Positions 11,308-21,698 of a DNA stretch of 64,000 bases are shown in pieces. Position numbers and translations under genes: made by a program. The notes beneath the pieces are model-generated. The model saw only the letters and a program-made list of their open reading frames with translations, was not told where the DNA came from and did not search any database. Origin of the DNA: Bromus sterilis (taxonomy: Eukaryota > Streptophyta > Magnoliopsida > Poales > Poaceae). The stretch spans positions 277,719,501-277,783,500 of the forward strand of contig OX465599.1 in the NCBI GenBank assembly GCA_950022295.1, read 5' to 3'. Every line of letters begins with the position of its first letter. The stretch's first letter is position 1.

Positions 11308-14300
11308 GTACCGATTTGTTGTATTTTGATCAAGGCATAGGATTCCATGGCCTAGTGAAAATAGAGACCAATTCTAAGTTGCAACAGCTCAAGAGGCAGC
11401 ACAATGATTCCAAGGTGCTGAATCTGTGATTAGGGGGAGTCCACCTGTCAGTGAAAATGTGAACAAACAGTTGCTTCCATATCAAGAACCTATTGTCTAT
11501 GATCTCTCAGAGCCTCATTTGTTTGCTATTGATGAGCAAGGAAATGTTTTTGAAAGTCAAGGTAGTAGCAGGAATGTGGTTGGAACACAAGAGAGAAGAA
11601 ATGAGGGAAGAGAGCATAAGGGCAAGGGCAAGCTTAAACAAGTAGTGGAAGAAGATAATACTGATGCATCTTCATTTGATTCTGAGGGTCCAAGAGATAT
11701 TGAAAATGATCCTTACTTCATTGGGGTAGTAGAAGAGGGAAGGGGTATTACATTATAAGAATTTGAAAAGGAAGAAACAGAGGATGATGAAACAGAGGGA
11801 AGTGATGCAGGACCTTATGATGAAGTGCTACCAGAGGTGATGCATCATTATGATGGTGAAACAGACGTGGAAGATTTATTTGAGCTGGATGAGGAGGATC
11901 ATGTTGTTGAAGAAGTAGAACACACTGAACCTGCAATGAAGAGGAGGAAACTGCCAGTGAGGAGAGGACCCACAACCAGGTCACATTCCAGTGTCCTAGA
12001 AAAATTGGAACCAGATTTTAAACCCTCATTAGATGAAGAAGAGCAATGTTTCCTTGTGGACAGTGATGATGTTGGGTTTGAGTCAGCTAGTTTTGTACCA
12101 CCTAAAGGCAGGAAGAGCAGGGCAAATAAACATCCACCTAGGAAATGGTATGATGAAAATAGGGAAGAGCCACATAACCAATTATTTTTGAAATTGTGTT
12201 TCAGAGATCAGCAACAAGTCAGAGATGATTTGTTGAACTTGCAAATGAGCCAGAGTAGAAATTTTAAGTATCACATGAATTCAGATAAAAGAATCATTGT
12301 GGAATGCATAAAAAATAAGAAATGCAAATTCTTTATGGTGGCAGCAGTTATAAAAGGAGAGAAAACATTTGCAATAAAGAAAATGAGATTGCAGCACACT
12401 TGCCCTACTACTACAGAGAATAGTAGGGTCACTGCAAAGTGGCTTGCACAGAAATATGAGGCATTGTTCAGATATGATCTGAATACTAGCATTCAGACTA
12501 TGATTGACAACTGTTAAGAGAAGTATGGTGTAGATGTGCCAAAGCCAATGGCATATAGGGCAAAAAATCAAGTTGTTGAGAATATTCTATGAGATCACAA
12601 GAAGCAATATCCCAGGCTTAAATACTATGCTCAGACTGTGATGGATACAAACCCTGGCAATAGGGTTAGAGTTGCAGGTAAAAGTGTGATTTGTTCTATT
12701 AATAACTGAATTTGAAATGATATACTTAAGGTATCCTTAAGTTTTTTATTTTTATATTTCGGTGAAAACTTTAGTTCTTATAAAGGATTAAATCCTTTTC
12801 CTCTCAATAGCATGTTGAGGAATAATATACATTCTAGCGATTTGTATCCAAAGACTAATCTAAATTGCATCCAAAATAAAAATAGGATTTTGATAGTAAC
12901 TCCAAAACCTACTACAGAAATTCCACATCCTGGGCCAAGGTTTCATGCAATGTTCTTCGGCCTCAATGGAGCAAGGGAGGGTTTTCTCAAGGGTTGTAGA
13001 CCTTTCATTGGTTATTTCTAATTTACAAAATTATTTTGTTCTTTAGTTATTTGGTTCTTTAGTTAATACATTTAGTTATTAAGAGCAGGGCAAAGAAACA
13101 TCCATCTAGGAAGTGGTTCTTTACTTATGAATTGTGTGTTGCAATTATAGTGACAATTGTGTGTTGCAATATATTAGGTGTTGATGGATGTTTTGTAAAG
13201 CTATGCACTGGTGCCCAAATCCTTGCTGCCACTGGTAGAGATGGCAATAATAATATATTTCCCCTTGCATTTGCTATTGTTGGACAAGAGGACACACAGA
13301 GTTGGTGTTGTTTTCTGCACCAACTTAAGATCTGTCTAGGAGGAGAAACTGGACAGTTTGGTGCATACACAATCATGTCTGATAGACAAAAGGTACTCAA
13401 TGCAGCTTACAGTTCTGTAATTTCATATATACAATTGCAATTTAGAATTGTAGCTATGAATTCTAGCTTATAGTTGTGTCATGTGTGAACAGGGGCTACT
13501 CAATGCAGTCAATCAAGTTTGCAAACCCATTCAAGCTGGTGTTAATTTGTGGCAAGTGAGTAGTGGACAACAGACACATGCTGTTAATTTGGAGCTTCAA
13601 ATTTGTGGTTGCAGAAAGTGGGACATTACTGGCATACCATGTAACCATGCAATCTCTGCAATTAACAAGGCAAAAAGGTTTCCAAAGGATTATGTGTGCA
13701 AATTATTCAGAAAACCTCTGTATGTAGCAGCATATGAACCAATGATTTACCCTGTTCCTGGTGAACATGATTGGACAAAAACTCCTGGGCCAGACATAGA
13801 CCCCCCCTGAATTTAAAATTAAGAAGGGAAGAAAGAAAGAGAAGAGGGCAAAGGGAAGATTTGAAGTGCCAAAGCCTAAGGATACCTCCAGATTGGGTAC
13901 AATAACATGTAGCAACTGCAACCTCCAAGGCCATAGATACACCAGCTGCAAGAAAGAATTGAAACCAAAATTTCTTTTGAGGAAAAACAAACATGTGGTA
14001 ACAATGTAATCTACTTTGTTAGTTTTGAATTTGTATTTTGCACTTGAGATATACATTGCATGATCTCTTTCCCCTATTTTTTGTTAGCCATCCACAAGTG
14101 CTCCTCCAGCAGCAAGTACAGGTTCTGCACCTCCACCAGCAAGAACAACACCTCCAGCTGGAAGAGGAGCTGGGTCTGCAAGAGGAGCTGGGGCTGGGAG
14201 AGGAGCTACTGCTGGAAGAACTGCTGGTGCTGTAAAAGGAGCTGGTGTTAGAAGAGCTGCTGGTGCTGGAAGAGGTTTCTCAGCCCCAAGACCTGCTGAT

Positions 14301-14360
14301 GCTTCTACTTCTGGAAATACTGGATGGGTTAGATACTTCAATGCTAGTGGTAACACATGA
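11308..14360 (+). pseudogene. MULE (Mutator-like) transposase, spliced, degenerate, core deleted
   Basis: Five exon blocks with GT...AG introns can be read: introns 12678-12896, 13011-13177, 13393-13492 and 13998-14087. N-terminal acidic region (11426-12100), then the MuDR-type DNA-binding domain (PHNQLFLKLCFRDQQQVRDD ... CPTTTENSRVTAKWLAQKYE). The catalytic region follows: PHPGPRFHAMFFGLNGAREG, IGVDGCFVKL with the first Asp, and QEDTQSWCCFLHQLKICLGG ... TIMSDRQK with the second Asp. Exon 4 then jumps from GLLNAVNQV to KPIQAGVNLWQVSSG, so the stretch that should hold the catalytic Glu is missing. A SWIM finger (CGCRKWDITGIPCNHA) and a CCHC knuckle (CSNCNLQGHRYTSC) remain, and the last exon is Gly/Ala/Arg-rich. 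Stops at about 11756, 12515 and 12590 and a C7 run causing a frameshift (about 13800-13806) show it is dead. The 5' end is cut by D. Confidence 0.85.
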
Positions 14361-14688
14361 ATGGCTACAAACTGGAAACTGGATTGGGTGTATTTTGCCG
14401 TGTGAAGCTCGTGAAGCTCTGTGCTAGCTAAAAAATCTGAATTGTGTGTTTGCTAGCTGCAATTACTTTTGGTGTGTGATCTTGTCTGCTACAATGCCTA
14501 AAAACTGGCTGTATGTGTGATGTGTGATCTTGTCAATGCTACAATGCCTAAAAGATGTGTCATCTTGTCAATTGCTTTTGCTTTAGCATCTTTCACTTTT
14601 CTCTGTGTGATCTTGTCTGCTTGTTTCATTTGCTACTATCTCCTCCTATAAATTCCAGCAACCAGCTAGCCATATACTACTTCTCCCA
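14361..14688 (+). other. Intergenic spacer between transposase and small ORF
   Basis: No coding signal. Two near-copies of TGTGATCTTGTC...GCTACAATGCCTAAAA (about 14475-14555) form a short imperfect repeat. A TATA-like box lies near the end. Confidence 0.5.
14642..14653 (+). promoter_or_regulatory. TATA-like box before the H3-tail-like ORF
   Basis: CCTCCTATAAAT lies about 40 bp before the ATG at 14689 and about 290 bp after the transposase stop, which suggests a separate promoter. Confidence 0.5.
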
Positions 14689-15048
14689 ATGGTGCGCACC
14701 AAACAGACAACCAGAATCTCCACCGGAGGCCGCATTCCACCACCATAAGCGCCGCCGGCGCAACCGGTGCCACCGCCGCCGCTGTCGGCACAACCGGTGC
14801 CACCACCACCACCCAGGCGTGTTCCACCCTCTCCTGGACCATCAGCAGGAGCAGGCCTCCACCAGTGCCCAGGCCACCAACAGGACCAAGAGCAGAGCGA
14901 CAACGACGACGACGTGCCCTTCCTGCCGCATGGCCGTGTCGTCTTTGCATTACCTTCTCCCCCCACTGCGTTCCTCCGGCGCTCATATGGATACTCATTT
15001 CCTACCCCTCAAATGGATCCCATTTTCCTATCCTCTGACGAGGACTGA
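14689..15048 (+). pseudogene. Small proline-rich ORF with a histone H3-tail-like N-terminus
   Basis: The ATG at 14689 opens MVRTKQTTRISTGGRIPPP, then a TAA at 14746. The same frame continues without stop to the TGA at 15048, 120 codons in all. The first 16 residues match the canonical H3 tail at R2, T3, K4, Q5, T6, R8, S10, T11, G12, G13 and P16; K9 is I and K14 is R. After the stop the protein is Pro-rich with repeats of AQPVPPPP, then acidic (SDNDDDVPFLP), and ends FLSSDED. There is no histone fold. It is co-directional with the transposase and has its own TATA-like box. It could be a second gene of the MULE or an unrelated gene fragment. The TAA makes this copy a likely pseudogene unless the codon is an error. 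Function unknown. Confidence 0.5.
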
Positions 15049-15065
15049 TATTCATTAGTCTTAAA

Positions 15066-15262
15066 TGCAGGTTTGAGTTTGTAACCCTACTCTAAGTTTG
15101 AGTTTGTATCCCCTAGTCTAAGTCTAAGTTTAAGTTTGAGTTTGTATCCCCTAGTCTAAGTTTGAGTTTGTATCCCCTAGTCTAAGTCTAAGTTTAAGTT
15201 TGAGTTTGTATCCCCTAGTCTAAGTGCAAGTTTCATTTTCAGTTTCAGTTTGTCTCCCTACG
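15066..15262 (+). repeat. Short tandem repeat array after the H3-tail-like ORF
   Basis: Five copies of a TTTGAGTTTGTATCCCC-type core separated by CTAAGTCTAAGTTTAAG spacers give alternating periods of about 38 and 27 bp. It lies between two convergent genes. Confidence 0.8.
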
Positions 15263-15291
15263 TTGTAATGCCTACTTTGTATCAATAGTAA

Positions 15292-15375
15292 CCTAGTTCC
15301 ATGGTTCAGGTTCACACACATGCATACTTCACAGAATAAACTAGTTCCATGGTTCAGGTTCACTCAAGCATAGTA
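15292..15375 (+). repeat. Two-copy tandem repeat
   Basis: CTAGTTCCATGGTTCAGGTT occurs at about 15292 and 15342 followed by similar CAC(A/T)CA sequence, a period of about 50 bp. It sits in the 3' flank of the GRF gene. Confidence 0.7.
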
Positions 15376-15479
15376 CATACAACAACTAGTTCATACAACA
15401 ACTAAAGCATCACACATTAAACAAATCCTTATGACAAGTAAATCATAGTTTATCCTTAAAACAGAACCAGACTTGCTTA

Positions 15480-17018
15480 TCACTTCATCTTGTCATTGAG
15501 CAGCAGGTTCCATCTTGCATTGGTCACAGAAGCACCAACTTCTTCAGTAAGCTTCTCATTTGAAATGGTCATAGAAGCAAGTTCATGCTTCAACCGGGCC
15601 ACTTCATCATTGATTTTTGCTTCTGACTTGGCCACCACCTCCTGTAGATGATTGATCTGCAACTGCATGTTCCTCCTCTGTTCACTCAACCTCTCCTTTT
15701 ATTTCAAATGATCCCACTTTAGATTTTGGATCGCTTTTTCTTGAGCTCTCGAAAGGTTCTGCATAATGACATACTTCTGATTCAGCCTCTTGTTCTCTCC
15801 CTCTTTCCTTGCTATCTCTTCCTTCTGCCCTTCATATTCTTTTTTGTACTCGGTGGCCAGATACAAAGTCTCTTTAGCCCTAGAATCTTCAACATTGTAA
15901 AGGAATTCAACATCGTCTTTAGCTACTACCTGAAATTTCTCTTCAAGACTCTTCTTCTCACATGTCAAATTATGAATTTTCAGTGCACTTTCCATATTGT
16001 CACTCCTCCTGTCATCTTTGGCATCTTCATACATTTGCCAAAGTTTCAACAGAGCATTCTGCATTGGTATAGGCCAATATGGATCAACCCACTCAACTAA
16101 TCCACAGTTATCAACTCCCTACAAACTAAACAGAGAGCGTAGTTAGCAAATTCAGAGAGCATAGTATTCAAATATAATTATACTGACCTAGTGAGCATAT
16201 TCAGGTTCTCAAGTGAGCATATATAATTTAAGTGAGCATATACAACACCTAGACATCTAACATTTAATTACATCAACTAGCAATTCTAATTAGTAACCTA
16301 GGACACAACACATCTGGATAAACATTAGTAAGTTATCATATTCAATTATAATTATAGTGAGCATTTCATATTAACTGTGCAATTAAATAAAGTACACAAG
16401 ACATATTGAAAAATAATATCTAACAAATACACTCACCACAATCACTAATCTAACAAATACAGTCAACTTTTAATTGGTGCAATATTCACTAACAGATTTA
16501 TTAGGAAGTCATTCCATTGAGCAAAATTTGATTTGATTAACTATCCATACCTGCTCAGCACATGCCAAGAACCTCCTACCAGTGCTGGTTCCTTCGAAAG
16601 CTATGAATCCCTCTGATGCTTTCCCATGTTTCCGGCACAAAACCATAAGATCCAACTCAAGGCCTTTTTAATCCTCGTCTTCAATGCTAGCAGGGATCTA
16701 AAGCGAAGAAAAATCACAAATTAGAAACCCTACATCCCCAAACGCAGCAAGCTACAACCCAAATCCCGAAACCTAAATCCCCAAATGCAGCAGGCTAGAA
16801 CCATAACCCATAACCCTACCTCTAAATCCCCAATTTCAACAGGCTAGAACCCTAAACCCTAACCCTAACTCTAAATCCCCAATTCCAGCATGCTAGAACC
16901 CTAACCCTAAATACGAGCGAGCACTGACTTCGTACTTGTCGTCGTTCTCGCTGTTGTCGCGGAGCATGCCAGAGTAGTCCTCGATGTTGTAGTCGCTGCT
17001 TTCCTCGTCGTACTCCAT
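15480..17018 (-). pseudogene. GRF-type zinc-finger, coiled-coil protein gene (three exons, two in-frame stops)
   Basis: On the minus strand, exon 1 (17018-16929) encodes an acidic start MEYDEESSDYNIEDYSGML. The intron is 16928-16698 (GT...AG). Exon 2 (16697-16551, exactly 49 codons) has CRKHGK ... GRRFLACAEQ. The second intron is 16550-16119. Exon 3 (from 16118) has GVDNCGLVEWVDPYWP. Joined, the spacing C-x2-H ... R-R-F-x-A-C ... C-G-x-V-x-W-V-D is that of the GRF zinc finger. The rest of exon 3 to 15480 is a charged coiled coil. Exon 2 has a TAA at its tenth codon and exon 3 a TAA at 15701-15699, so the copy is probably inactive. GRF finger plus coiled-coil proteins are common in grass genomes and often near transposons (from memory). 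It is convergent with the H3-tail-like ORF, and the GC-rich region upstream of 17018 looks like its promoter. Confidence 0.65.
16731..16915 (-). repeat. Tandem repeat with telomere-like units in intron 1 of the GRF gene
   Basis: About four degenerate copies, period about 50 bp, of CTAAATCCCCAATTCCAGCAGGCTAGAACC. They are joined by runs of CCCTAA and CCCTAAA (for example 16853-16870 and 16898-16910). The CCCTAA runs are too few for a telomere and are telobox-like. Confidence 0.75.
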
Positions 17019-17400
17019 GGCGGACGGCGGACACGACACGGCTGGCGGCGGCGAAAAATCGCCGGGAGAGAGGAGAGGGGAGTCGGGATGGGAGAGAGTG
17101 CGAGTGTGGGGCTGGATCGATTCGGCCGGCTAGGGTTATGCACCGTTCCGGTCCGTGCGGAGAGAGAGAGAGCCGGTTTTCTCCCGGACCAAGCGGTTCG
17201 GGACGGTTTTTTCTATAAGATGCTGACTGGTGGGCCAGATCTGTCAGATACAGCCCAATACATACAAATACAAGTTTTTGCAACAATATGCCTGTATCTT
17301 GGTATGTATTTGCAATTTTTTTATAAAGTGACACAAACAATGAATACGACCCCAATTGTGATACTCTTTTGCAATTAACTCAACTGTCCGGCGCTCAAAA
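17019..17400 (-). promoter_or_regulatory. Putative promoter and 5' flank of the GRF gene
   Basis: A GC-rich stretch (17019-17210) with a GA-repeat directly precedes the GRF start codon on the minus strand and passes into AT-rich sequence. No clear TATA box can be assigned. Confidence 0.35.
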
Positions 17401-18612
17401 ACTTCACGCGAGAGCAGATCTCCTGCGCGGCTGCGCGTGCTTTGTCTCCACGAGTTGGACGTCTCCCATAAAAAAATGAACCAATGCACGTTTGGCAGGA
17501 TGATGGTGGCAGTGGCCGGTGGACGTGCGCTGCCTTGCTCACGCATGATGTGATGTAGGCATGTAGCAGTGCATCCAACTCTCTTTTGTGCTGCAATGAT
17601 ATTGTCATATTGTCCAGGTAATACGTTTGCTTCTCTTTAATCTAGAGCATATAGTATATGGTTGCATATAGTTTATGGTTGCTACATAGTCTTTACGAGA
17701 CATATACTTGCTTTAGTTTATATACATGATCTTTACGAGCATATAGAAATTGATGCCATGTTCATTATATATGTACTTCAAAATTCATTGCTAATTATGT
17801 TATGTATAATTAGTTTTATTATTATTCATCCATTGCATATTCATTATATTGGTAGACGCTTCACTTTTTCTCACATAAAGTGCACTAAGCGTTGTACTAG
17901 AAGGATTATCATAATATCATAAGACGAAAACCTCGAGAACAAGCTGACAAATATTATACATCGCTTCTTAACGAACCTTCATCTAGAATGTGAAGCAGGA
18001 TAGGGTGTCCATCGCATCAATGAAACATTTCTAATATAAGTCATCGACATCGCTCATTCGACTTTGATTCCAAGTGATTTAGGAGTTTGAGATTGACATG
18101 CACCAAATGTAGATGAGAAAGGTGTGGGTGCCCACCATCAATATAAGTCATTGGAATTACAAGTCAATGGTGCAGCATGCATCAAGTGTTGATGAGATAA
18201 GGATGATGTCCACATAATTATAAATCCGTGTAGAAAGGGACTCGTGAAAGCGCTTTCATGGCGTATTAGAGTATGATGACTAAGCCCATGGTCTTGGGAT
18301 TGACCATATTTATCATGAATAATATAACCATCATCTATGTTGTACTCAAAGAGAAGATGAAGCAACGCGGATGAATCACTACAATCATATGTGAATTTGT
18401 TTCTCCCGTTGCAACGCACGACCTCTTCTGCTAATACTCTTTAATCAGCGATGTCAAAGATTTAACCATAGAGGCAATTCTAAATTCCTCTTTATGGAAA
18501 CACGGCCCAACCGTTTCAACTTTAAACCACAGTCCAGCAAACCACGGGGCTAAATGCAGGCATGCAGCTACGGAGATCTCCGATCTAACGCACGCGTACC
18601 AGAAAGGAGAGC
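17401..18612. other. No gene recognised
   Basis: Mixed sequence with weak repeats (ATATAAGTCATYG at about 18030 and 18140). Open frames here are short and show no family pattern. The right end of the MULE may lie in this stretch, but its left terminal repeat is not in the window, so no terminal repeat can be matched. Confidence 0.5.
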
Positions 18613-19111
18613 AACTAGTTCTAGAGTACTAGTTCGTGGTCTGGTCCTGTGAACAACGCCATGTGTCGCGCTCACAGCATTCCCTCGGGATTTCGTTTTT
18701 AAATTTTTGTTTATGTATTTTTGTGTTAAAAATTGTTGTTTTCAGTGGTTTTTTTGCCTTTCCTGATTTTCGCACGTTTTTTCTATACGTTTTGGTGAAA
18801 AATAAAACCATTTTTTTCAAAAAAAGAGAGAGTCACGATCTTGCCTTTGCGGGAGGCACGAGTCGTGCCTCGTGCCTCCATGAGACGCACTATCGTGCCT
18901 CCGGAAAAGGCACCGTCGTGTCTCCGCGAAAGGCACTCATGTCTCCGTGAAAAGGCACTGTCGTGCCTCCGCGAAAGCCACTCGTGCCTCTGTGAAAAGA
19001 CATTATCGTGCCTCTAAAAATAGGAAAAGCGGAAAAGCTTCAGAGCGCGCCACATGACGCGAGCAGAGGAAGCGCACTGTTCGTTGATACGAGTACTCTA
19101 AAACTAGTGAT
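18613..19111 (+). mobile_element. MITE-like element, copy 1
   Basis: Ends are inverted copies: ACTAGTTCTAGAGTACTAG at the left and the complement of GAGTACTCTAAAACTAGT at the right. The middle (18838-19010) is an array of palindromic GGCACGA/TCGTGCC motifs with spacer AAAGGCACT. There is no coding capacity. A second copy lies inverted at 21183-21698. I cannot assign a superfamily, and no clear target duplication is visible. Confidence 0.6.
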
Positions 19112-20137
19112 TTCACCAGAAAGAGGGACATTCGCTGAAGGGATCATCCGACTGGGTCGACCCATTTACAACACTTAGTTATTTTCCGTTTTCCAATATT
19201 TTGTAGGTTTTCTATGTTTATTTATGTTTTTTGGTCGGTTTTTCTGATTTTCTTATTCCATATATGAATTTTTGTTTGGTGTGTAATAAAACCATTTATG
19301 GTAAAAGATCCAAAAACTTCAATGTATATTTAATTTCTTTATTATATATTTAATTATGTTTGATGCATATTTAAAACATGTTCATCGTATAAAATTGGAA
19401 GTTACAGTTTTTATTTAATAAACTTCATTATCTTTATCTTTAGCTAATAATAAAGGATGGTGGATTTCTCCTTCCGTTTTGACTATTTTGCTGATAACCC
19501 CCTCCCTTTGTAAGGAATAAACCCGCAATCCAGTGTTATATGTAAAAAACAAAAGCCAATTCGCTGGGTGGGCTGTTGGGCCTCTTTCGCCTGTGACAAA
19601 ATATATAACGTTTTGGCGTTTTTTCTTTTAGGTCGATCCGTTCTGTCATGAGTCGCATGTAGTAATCCCCCGCTGGGCCATTTGCACATTTTTACAATAA
19701 AATTTGAGTTAATTGCATCATTCGTATAACAACTTATCCCCAATGCACACTTTTGTACATCAATTTATAAACTGTATCGATTTGCTCCCTAAACTTGTCT
19801 CTCACGCTCAGTTTTATAAGAATAATTTGTTTTACGCAAATTTTTTTTTACTTTTCCCCAAAATTAATATTTTTGACCCCAAAATATTTCCGGCCTCGAA
19901 AAATCCAATTTTTACTCGACAAATAATATATTTCACCAGAAATAATTTATTTTGTACCCAAAAAATATTTGCGTCCCAAAAAACTCCAATTCGTATCCAA
20001 TAGTTTTTTGTTTCATTCATTCCAAAATCCTACATATAGCTAACTCACAAAAAAGTGACCCACAAAAAAACTGACAAAAGGTGTTCATACATCTTAATTT
20101 TTTTGTATTATTTTAAATTCTTCTGCGCCTTTTTAAA
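19112..20137. other. AT-rich stretch without gene
   Basis: No coding or known repeat signal. The stretch 19830-20000 holds several ATAATTTRTTTTRYRC-like direct repeats. Confidence 0.4.
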
Positions 20138-20810
20138 ACTAGATGATACCCCGCGCGTTTCTGCGGGAACTATTAAGAAAGAATTTAATGTTTTAAAACA
20201 TGTTAAAATTTATAAAATATAGTATAATTTGATTATAAATTAATTTTTGAAATAAATATTTTTTAAAGAAAAAATTCTAAGAAAATTTGATTGAAAATCC
20301 AAAAATGAGTTTGATTTTTTGTTTTATCAATTTAGTTACTTGACAATATATCAGCAAGACGATATGAGACGAAAACAACATTATGTAAAGACCGTGAAGA
20401 AGTGTCCACCATTGGCTAAATCTAATACAATGATATCAACTATGGATGTGTATTTATAAAAATATATCACATAGATAAATAAAATTTGATTTACTTATAA
20501 TTTGATTTTTTATAAAAATTTTACTTATAAATTTTGAGGTTGAGTGCATTAAAATGTTTTTTTTTATTTGTAATGGGTTGCATGCACATACAAAGTTAAC
20601 GAGAGCATGTGCATGAAGAGTTGGTGGAAGCGTTTTTTACATACTGTACCTACTTAATGATGTGGATAGCTTGCATGTGAATATAAATAGTTTTGTAGGG
20701 ATGAACTATTTAAATATTATAGGTATATGAAATTAATTTTACGTACATCATAGATATTTTAATAAAATAAAAGTATTCTCCTGTTTTAACGCACGGGCAC
20801 TGTCCTAGTA
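20138..20810 (+). mobile_element. Unclassified small element with a CCCGCGCGTTTCTGCGGG start
   Basis: It starts ACTAGATGATACCCCGCGCG (20138), including a CCCGC...GCGGG hairpin, and ends GCACGGGCACTGTCCTAGTA (20810). The interior is AT-rich and has no ORF. The same start motif occurs reversed at 23405-23446 (GCAACGCGCGGGGTATTATCTAG). This end pair is common in grass DNA from memory. The final CTAGT would suit a Helitron end, but I see no rep-helicase sequence and leave it unclassified. Confidence 0.45.
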
Positions 20811-21182
20811 AAATAAAATGAAGATCAATATGATAACAAAAAAGTTCAATATGCATCAAAAAAGTACAAAAAATTCAACATGTGACATATTTTTTTCATC
20901 ATATACAAAAAAAATTCAATGTATATGAAAAAAATCATTATTCATTAATTAAATTGTTCAATATATATAACAACAAAGTTCAACATACAATTAAAAAACT
21001 GCAAAATGTTCTCAGATAAAATTTATAAAAAGCAAATCTAAAACTGAAAAATTAAAAGACATAACAGGACAAAAATATATTAAAACTAGAAAAAGTGAAA
21101 ATAAAAAACATGAATCTGACGTGTAACAAAAGAAAACGAAACAAATCTACGTGAAAGGTTCGAATCTGATGTATACGAAATC
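20811..21182. other. AT-rich stretch without gene
   Basis: A-rich plus-strand sequence with repeated TTCAAYATG words. No gene or known repeat recognised. Confidence 0.4.
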
Positions 21183-21698
21183 ACTAATTTAAGAGTGCTT
21201 GTAGCTACGAATGGCGTGTTTTCTTCACGCGCGCCAAGTGGCGCTTTGCGTGTGCATCAAGTGGTACGCTCTGGAGTTTTTTCTGTTTTTCCTGTTTTAG
21301 AGGCACGAGTGTCTCTCGCGGAGGAACGATAGTGCCTTTTCCTTAGGCACGATAGTGCCTTTTTACGGGAGACACGAGTGCCTTTTTCTGAGGCATGATA
21401 GTGCCTTTCTCGAAGGCACGATAGTGCCTCTCGCGGAGATACGAGGCACGACTCATGCCTCCTTTTTTGAGGCACTATTCGTGCCTCCCGCGGAGACAAG
21501 ATCGTGCCTTTTTTTGCACCAAAACATATAGAAAAAACGTGCGAAAATAGGAAAAGTAAAAAAAAACCATTGAAAAAATCAATTTTAAACATCAAAAATA
21601 CATATACAGAAAAAAAACGAAATCCTGGATCGTTATAAACACAATACGTGACGCTGTTCGTTGAAATGAGCTGCGAATGAATATTTTAGAATTAGTTG
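21183..21698 (-). mobile_element. MITE-like element, copy 2 (inverted relative to copy 1)
   Basis: The reverse complement aligns along its length with 18613-19111, including TTTCGCACGTTTTTTCTATA and the GGCACGA/TCGTGCC array (21300-21510). The terminal inverted repeats are more diverged than in copy 1. The two copies form arms of a large inverted repeat about 2.07 kb apart. Confidence 0.6.

Noticed and set aside
14084..14356. Ala/Pro-rich minus-strand ORF of 90 codons
   Set aside because: Shadow of the Gly/Ala/Arg-rich last exon of the MULE transposase.
14555..15058. Plus-strand 167-codon frame with His/Arg-rich translation
   Set aside because: Out of phase with the H3-tail-like ORF and starts in spacer sequence; a composition shadow of the CCACCGCC repeats.
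16840..16915. CCCTAA repeats as a telomere end
   Set aside because: Only a few units, interrupted, and embedded in an intron-like stretch with genes on both sides.
16852..17355. Minus-strand 167-codon ORF over the GRF gene start
   Set aside because: It overlaps the likely exon 1 in another phase and runs into telomere-like repeats.
17662..17922. Hydrophobic 86-codon ORF
   Set aside because: AT-rich sequence with Ile/Tyr-rich translation, no start context and no neighbour that would suggest a gene.
18838..19010. Regular GGCACGA/TCGTGCC units resembling a CRISPR array
   Set aside because: Units are irregular and palindromic, spacers are not unique, and the context is a plant MITE-like element.
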